From: Lacrimispora celerecrescens
Lineage (GTDB): Bacteria; Bacillota; Clostridia; Lachnospirales; Lachnospiraceae
Length of the DNA stretch: 64,000 nt
Direction: 5' to 3'
NCBI RefSeq assembly: GCF_000732605.1
Contig: NZ_JPME01000008.1
Location: 62,001-126,000 of the forward strand
The notes under the pieces were generated by a model, which searched no databases, had not been told where the DNA came from, and saw nothing but the letters and a program-made list of their open reading frames with translations. The stretch's first letter is position 1; each line of letters starts with the position of its first letter. Below are positions 1-8,264 of the stretch, piece by piece. A program made the position numbers and the translations under genes.

Positions 1-749
1 TGGTTTCTCTTCCAGGTTGCATTTTCCGGATGGGCCACCGGATCATACCTTGACGGATTGTTGCTGATGCCCGCTAAGGTTGCCGCCTCCCACACGGTTA
101 AATCCTTTGCTTCCTTATCAAAATAATAGCGGCTGGCCTCCGATACGCCGTAACACCGGTTGGCAAAGAAGTTGGTGTTGCAGTAAAACTCCAGGATGTC
201 CGACTTGGAGTACTTATCCTCCATTCGGGGCGCCGCGAAAAATTCGGTCAGCTTTCTCTGGATCGTCTTCTCCTGGGTCAGATAAGTATTCTTAATCACC
301 TGCTGGGTGATGGTACTTCCTCCCTGGGTGGCTTTGCCTTTGTTTTTTAAGTATACCACACCAGCACGCATTAACCCCTTGTAGTCGATGCCATGATGCT
401 TATAAAACCTTCTGTCCTCCTGTGCAATATAGGCATTCTGAAGGTTCTTGCTGATCCCTGAAATCGGGACATATTCATAGTGACCGGAATTGATGGTTCC
501 GATCAGGGTTCCGGCAGAATCATATATTCTCGTATCCGTTGGCTGGGAAAAATCAGTCTTGACCGTATTGCTTATAATGACATCTGCTTTTTCTTTGCAG
601 GTCATAATTTCATTCTGAAATTTTAAGAATACAATGCCACCGGCAAGGCATCCCAAAACCATAACTCCCAGAAATACGAAAAGAATGACTTTAATTGGCC
701 GAAAGAATATGGACCAAAGACTTTTGGGTTTCTTTTTATGTTTCGCCAT
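1..749 (-). CDS. Class A penicillin-binding protein, N-terminal part (runs off the window)
   Basis: Peptidoglycan glycosyltransferase (GT51) of a bifunctional penicillin-binding protein, acting on lipid II at the outer face of the membrane. The start is the ATG at 749-747, preceded by a clear AAAGGAGG site. The protein opens with a Lys-rich cytoplasmic tail (MAKHKKKPKSLWS) and one transmembrane helix. It then shows the GT51 signatures EDRRFYKHHGID (with the catalytic Glu) and GGSTITQQ, followed by a typical EFYCNTNFFANRCYGV stretch. Only about 249 residues are inside the window, so the transpeptidase domain is not seen; class A is inferred from the GT51 domain with an N-terminal anchor. A monofunctional transglycosylase is the alternative. 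Confidence 0.9.
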   Translation of the reverse strand, partial: MAKHKKKPKSLWSIFFRPIKVILFVFLGVMVLGCLAGGIVFLKFQNEIMTCKEKADVIISNTVKTDFSQPTDTRIYDSAGTLIGTINSGHYEYVPISGISKNLQNAYIAQEDRRFYKHHGIDYKGLMRAGVVYLKNKGKATQGGSTITQQVIKNTYLTQEKTIQRKLTEFFAAPRMEDKYSKSDILEFYCNTNFFANRCYGVSEASRYYFDKEAKDLTVWEAATLAGISNNPSRYDPVAHPENATWKRN

Positions 750-837
750 ATCATGTGCCTCCTTTTCATCAATTTGTGTATGCTGTTTACAAGCTTAATG
801 TTGAAAGATGTCTTACTTTCAACCTCTGTATATGACA

Positions 838-871
838 AAAACGGGAAGCCTCTTTATTAAGACTTCCCGTT
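838..871 (-). terminator. Rho-independent terminator downstream of tRNA-Thr
   Basis: Inverted repeat ACGGGAAG ... CTTCCCGT with a short AT-rich loop, flanked by A runs on one side and T runs on the other, so it could work in both directions. On the minus strand it directly follows the tRNA-Thr gene and precedes the penicillin-binding protein gene. Confidence 0.8.
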
Positions 872-880
872 TGTTTTCAG

Positions 881-953
881 AGCTGATGACGGGACTCGGA
901 CCCGTGACCTCCTCACTACCAATGAGGTGCGCTACCACCTGTGCCACATCAGC
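881..953 (-). tRNA. tRNA-Thr (anticodon GGT)
   Basis: The minus strand folds as a 73-nt cloverleaf: acceptor GCTGATG/CATCAGC, anticodon stem CCTCA/TGAGG with loop TTGGTAG (anticodon GGT), and T-arm loop TCCGAGT. The 3' CCA is not encoded. It decodes ACC and ACU. Confidence 0.95.
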
Positions 954-1127
954 ATCTTTTTTCGTTCATCGCTGAACCTCGTATATCATAGCATGGAGAA
1001 ATCTGTTTGTCAACGTTTATTTTAATTTTTTACTAAAATACATAAAATAGCAAAAATTTCAGATTTTTACCATAAAATCCATTCTTATGTCAGGATCTCC
1101 GGAACCGGAAGAAAGCAGGAAACCGGC

Positions 1128-2105
1128 TTACGATTTGTTTCCTATTCTCTTCCGCCCTTCTTTATAAAACGCCTTCAAAACTTTCCCGAAGGTATCACAT
1201 GAATGTTGAAACTGCTTCATTTCATCATCCGTCAACGACAGGGAAATGATTCTCTGAATCCCGTTTTTATTGATAATACAGGGTACTCCTGCGTATACAT
1301 CGGACTGCCCGTATTCACCCTTCAGCATGGCTGATACCGTAAAAACACTGTTCTCATCTCCAAGGATAGCCCTGGTGATTCTGGTGAGAGCCATGCCGAT
1401 CCCATAATAGGTGGCCTGCTTAGCCTCAATGATCCGGTATGCTGCTCCACGGACCTCGTCTTCGATCCGTTCCAGTTCCCCCCTGCATACTACGCCCTCC
1501 TCTTCGCAAAGGGACAGGATGGGCTTTGTAGCAATCATGGCCTGGCTCCAGGGCACAAACTCGCTGTCTCCGTGCTCACCCATGACATAGGCATGGACAT
1601 TCCTTGGATCCACCCGCAGGGAATCTCCTAACAGGTACCGGAGCCTGGCCGTGTCCAGAGTCGTACCGCTTCCAATCACCCGCTTGGGATTAAAGCCTGA
1701 CAACGAATAGGTAATTCTCGTCATAATATCCACCGGATTGGTAGCTACCAGGAAAACCCCGTTAAAGCCTGATTCCGTTACTGGACGAACAATGGACTGG
1801 AATACTGCTGCATTGCGCTTTAGCAAATCAAGCCTTGTCTCCCCGGACTTTTGGGCTACTCCCGCACAAATCACGACAATATCTGCATCCGAGCAGTCTT
1901 TGTATTCTCCGGTATAAATCTTCATATGGGATGCAGAAAAAGCAAGACCATGATTTAAGTCCATTGCCTCGCCCTCCGCCCTTTTCCGGTTGATGTCGAT
2001 TAAAACCAGTTCGTCGCAGACTCCCTGGTTTAAAAGGGAATAGGCATAGCTCATTCCAACCATGCCTGTACCAACTAATACAATCTTTCTTTTATCTGTT
2101 CTCAT
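1128..2105 (-). CDS. ldh: L-lactate dehydrogenase
   Basis: NADH-dependent reduction of pyruvate to L-lactate, a cytosolic redox sink in fermentation. The 325-residue length is normal for the family. The N-terminal Rossmann motif is VGTGMVGMS (residues 11-19). The active-site loop reads QKSGETRLDLL, whose Gln marks lactate rather than malate dehydrogenases. NPVDIMT and the catalytic His in VMGEHGDSE follow. It lies 65 bases after the pilT-like gene on the same strand but is functionally unrelated to it. Read-through from that operon is possible because no terminator is obvious between them. Confidence 0.95.
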   Translation of the reverse strand: MRTDKRKIVLVGTGMVGMSYAYSLLNQGVCDELVLIDINRKRAEGEAMDLNHGLAFSASHMKIYTGEYKDCSDADIVVICAGVAQKSGETRLDLLKRNAAVFQSIVRPVTESGFNGVFLVATNPVDIMTRITYSLSGFNPKRVIGSGTTLDTARLRYLLGDSLRVDPRNVHAYVMGEHGDSEFVPWSQAMIATKPILSLCEEEGVVCRGELERIEDEVRGAAYRIIEAKQATYYGIGMALTRITRAILGDENSVFTVSAMLKGEYGQSDVYAGVPCIINKNGIQRIISLSLTDDEMKQFQHSCDTFGKVLKAFYKEGRKRIGNKS

Positions 2106-2170
2106 AATCCGGCCACACTCCTCTTATTGTTAAAGATAGTGTATCTGTATGAAATGCAAACTATGCACTC

Positions 2171-3238
2171 CTACAGTCCCCGATCTATTTTTTTTGCCAT
2201 TAATTCACTGTTGCTGCTGTAAATGACAGCGTTTTCCCTGGTGATCTTTCCTTCTTTATATAAATTCAAAAGACTGGTATCCATGGAAATCATACCTTCT
2301 CCCTGGCCGGTGGCGATCACAGAATCGATCTGATGGGTTTTGGACTCACGGATCATATTCCTGATTGCATTGTTAAAAAACATTATTTCAAATGCCGGAT
2401 AGACACTTCCATCTACAGCAGGAATCAGCTGCTGGGAGACCACGGCCTGAACGACCATGGAAAGCTGCATCCGGATCTGCTGCTGTTGGTTTGGCGGGAA
2501 GTTATCAATGATGCGGTCAATGGTATTGGCCGCTCCCACCGTATGTAAGCTTGAAATCACCAGATGACCGGTTTCCGCTGCTGTCATGGCGATCCGTATG
2601 GTTTCATAATCCCTCATCTCACCCACAAGGATCACATCCGGAGCCTGGCGCAGTGCCGCCCGAAGGCCGGTCACATAGCTGTCCGTGTCTGTGGTTACCT
2701 CTCTCTGAGTTACCACGCTCTTCTTATGGCGGTGCAGATATTCCAGAGGATCTTCCAGGGTGATCACATGGGAATTGCGAGTATTATTGATCTTGTCAAT
2801 GATGCAGGCAAGGGTGGTCGTCTTACCACTTCCTGCCGGCCCTGTGACCAGAACAAATCCTTTTGTCATCCTGGCAATATCCATGACAACCTCAGGAATA
2901 TGAAGCGTTCTGTAATCAGGCAGTTCAAAGGTCACCACCCGGATCACCGCTGCAAGGGAACCTCTCTGGCGGAATACGCTGGAGCGAAATCTGGAAACCC
3001 CGGGAAGAGCAAAGGAAAAATCGTCATCTCCGTGCTCCCGTACCTTATCCATGGTTCTGTTTCCTGCCAGCTCATACAATTCCGTGATCAATGTCTCCAT
3101 TTGAGCCGGAGATAGCTTTTCTTCATTCTGATTTATGATCCTGCTTCCTATTTTATAGGAAAACGGCATGCCTGGCACCAAAAAGATATCCGATGCCTTC
3201 TGCGACACGGCAGCACTTAACAAATCTTTTACTTTCAT
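2171..3238 (-). CDS. pilT: Type IV pilus retraction-type ATPase PilT
   Basis: Cytoplasmic hexameric secretion ATPase of the PilT/GspE superfamily, 355 residues. Visible motifs are Walker A GPAGSGKTTT (about residues 134-143), a degenerate Walker B with the acidic VILVGEMRDYETI, and the His box HLVISSLHT. The C-terminal AIRNMIRESK segment matches the AIRNLIRE signature of PilT retraction ATPases rather than PilB. It is the last gene of a six-gene pilus-like operon and overlaps the end of the preceding gene by 4 bases. It is the only pilus ATPase in the window; no PilB or prepilin peptidase is present nearby. Start ATG at 3238. Confidence 0.9.
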   Translation of the reverse strand: MKVKDLLSAAVSQKASDIFLVPGMPFSYKIGSRIINQNEEKLSPAQMETLITELYELAGNRTMDKVREHGDDDFSFALPGVSRFRSSVFRQRGSLAAVIRVVTFELPDYRTLHIPEVVMDIARMTKGFVLVTGPAGSGKTTTLACIIDKINNTRNSHVITLEDPLEYLHRHKKSVVTQREVTTDTDSYVTGLRAALRQAPDVILVGEMRDYETIRIAMTAAETGHLVISSLHTVGAANTIDRIIDNFPPNQQQQIRMQLSMVVQAVVSQQLIPAVDGSVYPAFEIMFFNNAIRNMIRESKTHQIDSVIATGQGEGMISMDTSLLNLYKEGKITRENAVIYSSNSELMAKKIDRGL

Positions 3239-3729
3239 CTCCCAGTCTCCTGATTCTTAGTTTCCCCGCCTGTCCACACCGGCATGGAATGATCAATCTC
3301 GTAATCCTCTGTCTGAATTACCTTCCACTTTGATATCTGGATATTTTCCTTTCCCTCCGGAGGGAAAACCAGTTCTATATTAAGGGCTTGGGACCGTTCC
3401 ATGGGGATATTGACTGTCACGGTTCCTTTATCCGGTTCATAGGCATCACCAAATTCCTGTGACAAAAGCCGTTTCCGCTCCTGGGGATCCTGGCTCATTT
3501 CCCGGACTTTCGCCGCACGTTTTAAAACCATCTGGTAAAAGGCCTCTCCCTCCCCGTCAGCCCGGTAGTACTCTGTCACAGCAGAAGCATTGCGTTCTGC
3601 CAGATTGTGCTCACTTTTGGCTGTGCTAAGGGAAAGCATCCCAAAGGTTATCAGGCACATGACAATGAATATGAGGATAAGGGAAGGGCTGCCTAAATTG
3701 GCCTTGTATCCATTCTCCTGTTTTGCCAT
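3235..3729 (-). CDS. Small membrane-anchored protein of the pilus-like operon
   Basis: About 164 residues if started at the ATG at 3729, which has GGAGGTG seven bases upstream; a longer frame from 3759 lacks a good ribosome-binding site and would overlap the upstream gene. The protein has a short polar N-terminus (MAKQENGYKANLGSPS), one long hydrophobic helix (about residues 15-35), then a soluble domain rich in charged residues. The order (polar tail, Gly, single helix, globular part) resembles pilin-like proteins, but there is no Glu at +5 after the Gly. No family is recognised. Its place between a pseudopilin and pilT suggests a structural or assembly role. Confidence 0.7.
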   Translation of the reverse strand: MAKQENGYKANLGSPSLILIFIVMCLITFGMLSLSTAKSEHNLAERNASAVTEYYRADGEGEAFYQMVLKRAAKVREMSQDPQERKRLLSQEFGDAYEPDKGTVTVNIPMERSQALNIELVFPPEGKENIQISKWKVIQTEDYEIDHSMPVWTGGETKNQETGR

Positions 3730-3742
3730 GGTTTCACCTCCG

Positions 3743-4156
3743 TTACTGTTGCGTTTCATGTCTGGTCACTGTAAGGGTATAGACTCTTTTCCCGTTTTTG
3801 CTTACGGTCACTTCCATATGTCCCGGCCCGGTTATGTCTGCCCTTACATCAAAAACAGTCCTCTCTTTTTCACAAGGATTGCCGGACTGATCAAAGCCCA
3901 TTGTATAGCCGTCGGATTCTTCCTCCTGCCCATAAGCCTGAAACTTTTTTTCAAGTCCCTCCGGACCCTCTGCTTTCCAGACCTCTGCTACACTTTGGGC
4001 GATCAGAACGCCCTGGTTTAAATCCGCTGCCTCCCGGCTCATAACATCCGCTTTTACAAATGTTTTTATACAGATGCCAGCGCAAAGGATAAAGAAAAAA
4101 ACAACGGCAATCATCTCCATCATAAATACGCCTGAGGGGTGTTTCCTATTCATCAT
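3743..4156 (-). CDS. Type IV pseudopilin-like protein
   Basis: 137 residues. The N-terminus MMNRKHPSG is followed by VFMMEMIAVVFFFIL, which fits a class III prepilin signal: short basic leader, Gly at -1, Glu at +5 of the mature chain, then a hydrophobic helix. Cleavage by a prepilin peptidase would fall after Gly9. The remaining domain ends in beta-rich sequence (HMEVTVSKNGKRVYTLTVT) as in minor pilins. Its start overlaps the upstream gene's stop. This is the clearest pilin-like product of the operon. Identity rests on the signal motif and context, not on overall similarity. Confidence 0.75.
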   Translation of the reverse strand: MMNRKHPSGVFMMEMIAVVFFFILCAGICIKTFVKADVMSREAADLNQGVLIAQSVAEVWKAEGPEGLEKKFQAYGQEEESDGYTMGFDQSGNPCEKERTVFDVRADITGPGHMEVTVSKNGKRVYTLTVTRHETQQ

Positions 4157-4637
4157 CCGCCCCTCCGCTTCTTAAGGAAAGCCAGAGGCTGCCTCCGCCT
4201 TCCATCTCCGTTTTTATATGCAGAAGCCTTCCCTCCATCTCCATGGAAACCGGGCTGCATTCCAGAATCTCATTTCCGTCTCCAACTCCCAGTCCGCTTT
4301 CTTCGTCTGTAAATAACTCCCACAGCCTGCCATCCTGGTAATAAATAAGGGTCATATAAACCGAATCCTGTATCTCCTGTTCCAGCTTAAGGACAGAGAT
4401 CCCGGCCATCTCTGTAAGAGAAACCCGGCCGGTTTCATCCCCTTGCCTCACCTTATTGGCTATGTAACTTAAGGCTACATCCTTTTGATAGGTATTCTCC
4501 GCTCTGGCATTGATATTCTCATAGACTTTGCCTCCGATGAGCACCGAGAATAAAGCGCAGAGCACAAATACAAGAAACAGCAGTATGGTAAACAGAGCAT
4601 TGGCCATCTGACCTCTCTGATATTCTTTTCCGCTCAC
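4146..4637 (-). CDS. DUF4860-like pilin-type membrane protein
   Basis: 163 residues from a GTG start at 4637, with GGGAGGTGG five bases upstream. The N-terminus MSGKEYQRGQMANALF leads into one strong transmembrane helix (about residues 12-36), then a periplasm-type domain with VYENINARAENTY and YIANKVRQGD segments. It resembles the DUF4860 family found beside pilus genes in clostridia; this assignment is from memory of the family. It overlaps the pseudopilin gene by 11 bases, pointing to translational coupling. Likely a minor pilin or pilus assembly component. Confidence 0.7.
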   Translation of the reverse strand: MSGKEYQRGQMANALFTILLFLVFVLCALFSVLIGGKVYENINARAENTYQKDVALSYIANKVRQGDETGRVSLTEMAGISVLKLEQEIQDSVYMTLIYYQDGRLWELFTDEESGLGVGDGNEILECSPVSMEMEGRLLHIKTEMEGGGSLWLSLRSGGADDE

Positions 4638-4652
4638 TTGCCCACCTCCCGG

Positions 4653-4976
4653 TTATCGTTCATGGGGATTGACCGTAATATCCGGCATAAAGTTTGAAGC
4701 AAAGCCGCTGTAAAAAACATCATACCGGTTTCTGTCAATCTGAATCCCATAATTTTCTTCCAGATATTCCACGTTTGGCGGATATCTTCCCTCAATGGCA
4801 TAGCACTGCACCGAAGTCCTGCGTATGGCATCCCGAAGGGTATCAGCTCCCTTTGCATCGGCTTGTCTCGAAAAGAAGAGAGTCCCTGAAACAAAAAGAG
4901 CAACCGCACATGCAAAAGCCAGCAAAGAGAACAGCTGACCAAAGACCTCCCCGGGAGATTGTTTCCTTTTCATCAT
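4653..4976 (-). CDS. Small single-span protein of the pilus-like operon
   Basis: About 107 residues. The ATG at 4976 is preferred; one codon upstream is a TTG. The sequence has a basic leader (MMKRKQSPGE), one hydrophobic helix (about residues 12-32), and a short soluble part with CYAIEGRYPPNVEYLEENYG. That last motif is reminiscent of type II secretion and type IV pseudopilins, where a Tyr/Pro-rich loop follows the helix. The gene lies 12 bases after pilC and 16 bases before the DUF4860-like gene. Probably a minor pilin. Confidence 0.65.
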   Translation of the reverse strand: MMKRKQSPGEVFGQLFSLLAFACAVALFVSGTLFFSRQADAKGADTLRDAIRRTSVQCYAIEGRYPPNVEYLEENYGIQIDRNRYDVFYSGFASNFMPDITVNPHER

Positions 4977-4987
4977 CAAGCCGCCCC

Positions 4988-6040
4988 CTATCCGATCGCC
5001 GATAAGACACTGACAAGGGGAAGCATGACGGAAAGAAGCACCAGCCCCACTGCAACGGCAAGCACTGCCACCACCGTAGGTTCAAACCGGCTGACCATAT
5101 GTTCCATGGCCGTGTCCGCTTCGTCTTCATAGCTTTTGGATATTTCATCCATAACCCGATCCAGTTGTCCGCTTCTGGTACCTACCTTTATCATCTGCGC
5201 ATAGAAGCCGTTAAACAACCCGGTATTCTTCATAGCGGTATAATAATCGGTTCCATCCTCAAGCTCTTTTGCGCACTGCCTGATCTTTTCTTCCACTGCC
5301 TGATTCTCAACCAGCTGCCCAGCCAGCTCCATCCCCTTTTCCAGCTCCAGTCCGCTGTGAAGAGTCAGTGCAAGGACCGCGGTAAAGCGCCGCTTGGATA
5401 TTGCAAGAGCCATGCGGCTCCTTTTTTTTATCCAGTGGATCAGCCGTTCCGCAACCAGAAGCTTTTTCCCCTTCCTGCCAAGAAGCCACACCAGGACAGC
5501 AGCGAGGGTCAAAAGAATCCCAAGTACCAGGGCAACTGCACAGAATACGCCTCCAAGCCTTGTTGCAGCAAGAGAAACCGGCGACATCTCTGCCCCCAGC
5601 TGTTGGTATACCTGTTCAAATATGGGCATAACTTTGGCAAACAAAACCAGAAGAACCACCAGAAGCATGAAAATCATGATGATGGGGTATGTAACTGCAT
5701 TCCTGATATTTTTCATGAGGATATGCTCTTTTTCATAATATCCGGCCAATGACTCCATGATCTGATCCAGGGTACCAGTCTCTTCCCCCAGCTTTGCCAT
5801 CCGAATCACATAGGCTGGATAAAAGCCTGTATTCTCCAGTACTTTTGAGAAAGGAACCCCAAGCTCAGCCTCTTCTGCCATCTGCTTAAGAATTTGTTTC
5901 TCTTCCTCCCATACAGAATCCTCCGCCATAACAGACAATCCCTCATCAAGAGGGATCGCCGAATGGAGAAGAATTGATATTTGAAGGCAGAAAGCGGAAA
6001 GTTCCCTTGCGGAATATCGCTTTTTCGCTTTCATTTTCAT
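4988..6040 (-). CDS. pilC: Type IV pilus / type II secretion inner-membrane platform protein (PilC/GspF family)
   Basis: 350 residues with the duplicated T2SSF architecture. The first domain (about residues 10-130) carries LHSAIPLDEGL and GEETGTLDQIMESLAGYYEKE and ends in a transmembrane hairpin (about 110-175). The second repeats the pattern as LHSGLELEKGMELAG and GTRSGQLDRVMDEISKSYEDE, with a last helix near the C-terminus. Platform proteins of this family couple the cytoplasmic ATPase to pilin insertion. It is the first gene of the operon, with AAGGAG nine bases before the ATG at 6040. The length is shorter than Gram-negative PilC (about 400), as is common in Firmicutes. Confidence 0.9.
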   Translation of the reverse strand: MKMKAKKRYSARELSAFCLQISILLHSAIPLDEGLSVMAEDSVWEEEKQILKQMAEEAELGVPFSKVLENTGFYPAYVIRMAKLGEETGTLDQIMESLAGYYEKEHILMKNIRNAVTYPIIMIFMLLVVLLVLFAKVMPIFEQVYQQLGAEMSPVSLAATRLGGVFCAVALVLGILLTLAAVLVWLLGRKGKKLLVAERLIHWIKKRSRMALAISKRRFTAVLALTLHSGLELEKGMELAGQLVENQAVEEKIRQCAKELEDGTDYYTAMKNTGLFNGFYAQMIKVGTRSGQLDRVMDEISKSYEDEADTAMEHMVSRFEPTVVAVLAVAVGLVLLSVMLPLVSVLSAIG

Positions 6041-6068
6041 CTGTCGTATCTCCTTTTAATGAAGTTCT

Positions 6069-7058
6069 TTAGTATGTATATTTCGCCTTATAATTGGAAC
6101 TGTTTGTGATATATTGCTGTATGGACGGATCACTGCCTCCGGAGGATGCAAACGTCGGGTCCATAAGCTTCCAGTCATATCCGTCAAAATAGATGATATT
6201 ATCCACCCAGCCCTGGCCTTCAATATAAACATTGACCCATGCATGATAAAGGCTGCCTGTATAGCCCACCACAAGCTTTGTGGGGATATTCTGGGAACGC
6301 AGCATGGCAGTCATAACTGCCGCATAATCAAAACAGATTCCCTTTTTCTGAGACAGCACCTGATCCACATCAGGCAGATAGCCGGACTGGACAGAGCTTG
6401 CCAGTGCCGTATCATAGGTAAAATTCTTTACAACAAAGTTATAAACATTGGTGACTACACCAATGGCATCAGGTGCGGAAGCCGCAAGCTCCTCCCCCTT
6501 TTTTACCACCGCACTTCCGGAAGTAAAATTCACATACTGATTGGGGTATAGAAACGGCTCAAACTGATCTGCTAGTGTTACCTTGATATCGCTGCTGGAT
6601 TTTATGGCGTACTGGTTCCCCTGTACCTGTTCTAAAACCCGGACCGTATAGTTTCCGTTTCCTTCTGTAAGAGGAAATACCTCATAGGAAGATCTGGCAT
6701 TTAAATCATAGGAATAAGTCTCGCCTCCGTTTTTTATGACCTGTACTTTTATCTTGGATGAATTACCGCTATACTGGACCATCACATAGCCATGACTGGC
6801 GTTTGATGCATCCACCAGTGCCGTACCGTTTCCATAGGTAACCGTTCCCGGAGCCTGAGGGGTTCTCACATTGCTCCCGGAAGGTTTTGAATAAAGAGGA
6901 ACTGCTTCATCCTCAATGCTCACTACGGTCTTCCACTCAATACTTTCCTCTGTACTGTCTGCCGCAGCAATATTACTGCCAGAAACAAATCCGCCAAAAG
7001 AAAACAGGATCGCTGCGCAAGCAGCCGCCATAACCGTACCATTCTTATTTATGATCAT
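6069..7058 (-). CDS. Secreted transglutaminase-like cysteine peptidase-fold protein
   Basis: About 329 residues with an N-terminal signal peptide (INKNGTVMAAACAAILFSFGG). The C-terminal half holds a transglutaminase-like core with Cys in KKGICFDYAAVMTAML, His in SLYHAWVNVYIEG and Asp in WKLMDPTF, which is the Cys-His-Asp triad of the family. The N-terminal half (about 40-190) is beta-rich and may be a cell-surface domain. These proteins are usually peptidases or crosslinkers acting on the cell wall; the substrate cannot be told. It sits between rlmB and pilC on the same strand. An overlapping GTG at 7061 is an alternative start. Confidence 0.85.
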   Translation of the reverse strand: MIINKNGTVMAAACAAILFSFGGFVSGSNIAAADSTEESIEWKTVVSIEDEAVPLYSKPSGSNVRTPQAPGTVTYGNGTALVDASNASHGYVMVQYSGNSSKIKVQVIKNGGETYSYDLNARSSYEVFPLTEGNGNYTVRVLEQVQGNQYAIKSSSDIKVTLADQFEPFLYPNQYVNFTSGSAVVKKGEELAASAPDAIGVVTNVYNFVVKNFTYDTALASSVQSGYLPDVDQVLSQKKGICFDYAAVMTAMLRSQNIPTKLVVGYTGSLYHAWVNVYIEGQGWVDNIIYFDGYDWKLMDPTFASSGGSDPSIQQYITNSSNYKAKYTY

Positions 7059-7071
7059 CACTCCTCATCTA

Positions 7072-7809
7072 TTATCCCAAACGTTGTCTTACAATCTCAT
7101 AAGCCAGCACACCTGCCGCTACAGAAGCATTCAGAGAATCAATATCCCCCTTCATGGGTATGGATGCCACCATGTCACAGGTTTCTTTGATCAATTTTCC
7201 TACGCCGCTTCCTTCGCTGCCGATTACAAGGCCGATCGGCCCTTTTAAGTTAACCCGGTACATCACATCTCCATCCATATCGGCACAGACAAACCACATT
7301 CCCTTTTTCTTTAATTCTTCCATGGTCGCTGTGAGATTGGTAACTTTAGCAACAGGTGTATAATTAAGCGCCCCTGCCGATGTCTTTGCAACGGTTGCAG
7401 TAAGACCAACAGCCCGGCGCTTAGGGATGATAACCCCGTGGGCTCCTGCTAAATTTGCCGTACGGATGATCGCTCCCAGATTGTGAGGGTCTTCAATTCC
7501 GTCTAACAGAAAGAGGAAAGGAGGTTCTCCCTTTTCTTCCGCCGCCTTTAGCATATCTTCCACCTCTGCATATTCATAAGCTGCAGCATGGGCAATCACG
7601 CCCTGGTGATGCCCTTCTTCAGACATCTGGTCCAGGCGCTCTCGTTCTACAAAATTAATGATGGTGTCTTTCTTTTTTGCTTCCCTGATAATGGACTGGA
7701 TGGGGCCATCCTGGACTCCCTTTTGCACATACAGCTTATCAATGGTTTTTCCGGAACGGAATGCCTCCAACACGGCATTCCTTCCCTCTATGGTAAATTC
7801 CTCTATCAT
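7072..7809 (-). CDS. rlmB: 23S rRNA (guanosine-2'-O)-methyltransferase RlmB / TrmH family
   Basis: 245 residues of the SpoU (SPOUT) methyltransferase family that 2'-O-methylates a guanosine of 23S rRNA using S-adenosylmethionine. The N-terminal substrate-binding part starts EGRNAVLEAFRSGKTIDKLYV. The catalytic part has the three SpoU motifs: DPHNLGAIIRTANLAGAHGV, LVIGSEGSGV, and IPMKGDIDSLNASVAAGV. It overlaps the mini-RNase III gene by 4 bases (ATGA), which matches the conserved cysS-mrnC-rlmB order of Firmicutes. Confidence 0.93.
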   Translation of the reverse strand: MIEEFTIEGRNAVLEAFRSGKTIDKLYVQKGVQDGPIQSIIREAKKKDTIINFVERERLDQMSEEGHHQGVIAHAAAYEYAEVEDMLKAAEEKGEPPFLFLLDGIEDPHNLGAIIRTANLAGAHGVIIPKRRAVGLTATVAKTSAGALNYTPVAKVTNLTATMEELKKKGMWFVCADMDGDVMYRVNLKGPIGLVIGSEGSGVGKLIKETCDMVASIPMKGDIDSLNASVAAGVLAYEIVRQRLG

Positions 7810-8264
7810 TCCAGTTCTCCTATTCGTTCAAGTCCTCTGCCTACCAGGGTGACCAGACGGTCTAAATTGCCATTTAAATACAGGTATCCGCACAGGGCTT
7901 CAAATCCGGTAGCAGTCCTGTAATCGGCAACAGTTGCGTGTTTTGCGGTTGTCACAGATTTCGCATTGCGTCCCCGCTTGTATGTTGCCACCTCTTCCGG
8001 AGTTAAGTCCTCGTCTTCAAGAAGCCGGCGGATAATCTCCGCCTGCGCTCCTGCGTTCACCAGCCTTGCACTCTTCTTATGCATATTATTCACCTGAGTG
8101 CTTCCATGGTTCATCACCTTTGTCCGCACGATCAGTTCATAAACCGCATCGCCGATATAGGCGAGTGCCAGCGGGGAATAGGTTTTCACATCCACTTCTT
8201 TTAGTTTTAACGTATCCTTAAAAAAATCAGAAAACGCTTCCACTGATGTTATATTCTCTTCCAT
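7806..8264 (-). CDS. mrnC: Mini-ribonuclease III
   Basis: 152 residues, an RNase III catalytic domain without a double-stranded RNA-binding domain. It matures the ends of 23S rRNA in Firmicutes. The core SPLALAYIGDAVYELIVR contains the conserved acidic residues, followed by the HKKSARLVNAGAQA segment and a C-terminal EALCGYLYLNGNLDRL stretch. It overlaps the 3' end of cysS by 16 bases and the start of rlmB by 4, so these genes are one transcription unit. Confidence 0.93.
   Translation of the reverse strand: MEENITSVEAFSDFFKDTLKLKEVDVKTYSPLALAYIGDAVYELIVRTKVMNHGSTQVNNMHKKSARLVNAGAQAEIIRRLLEDEDLTPEEVATYKRGRNAKSVTTAKHATVADYRTATGFEALCGYLYLNGNLDRLVTLVGRGLERIGELE

Noticed and set aside
2564-3115. 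A 183-codon open frame on the plus strand
   Set aside because: Antisense to pilT; it reads His/Cys-rich low-quality sequence with no family features.
5099-5752. A 217-codon open frame on the plus strand
   Set aside because: It runs antisense across pilC, which has clear family motifs; no ribosome-binding site or recognisable product.
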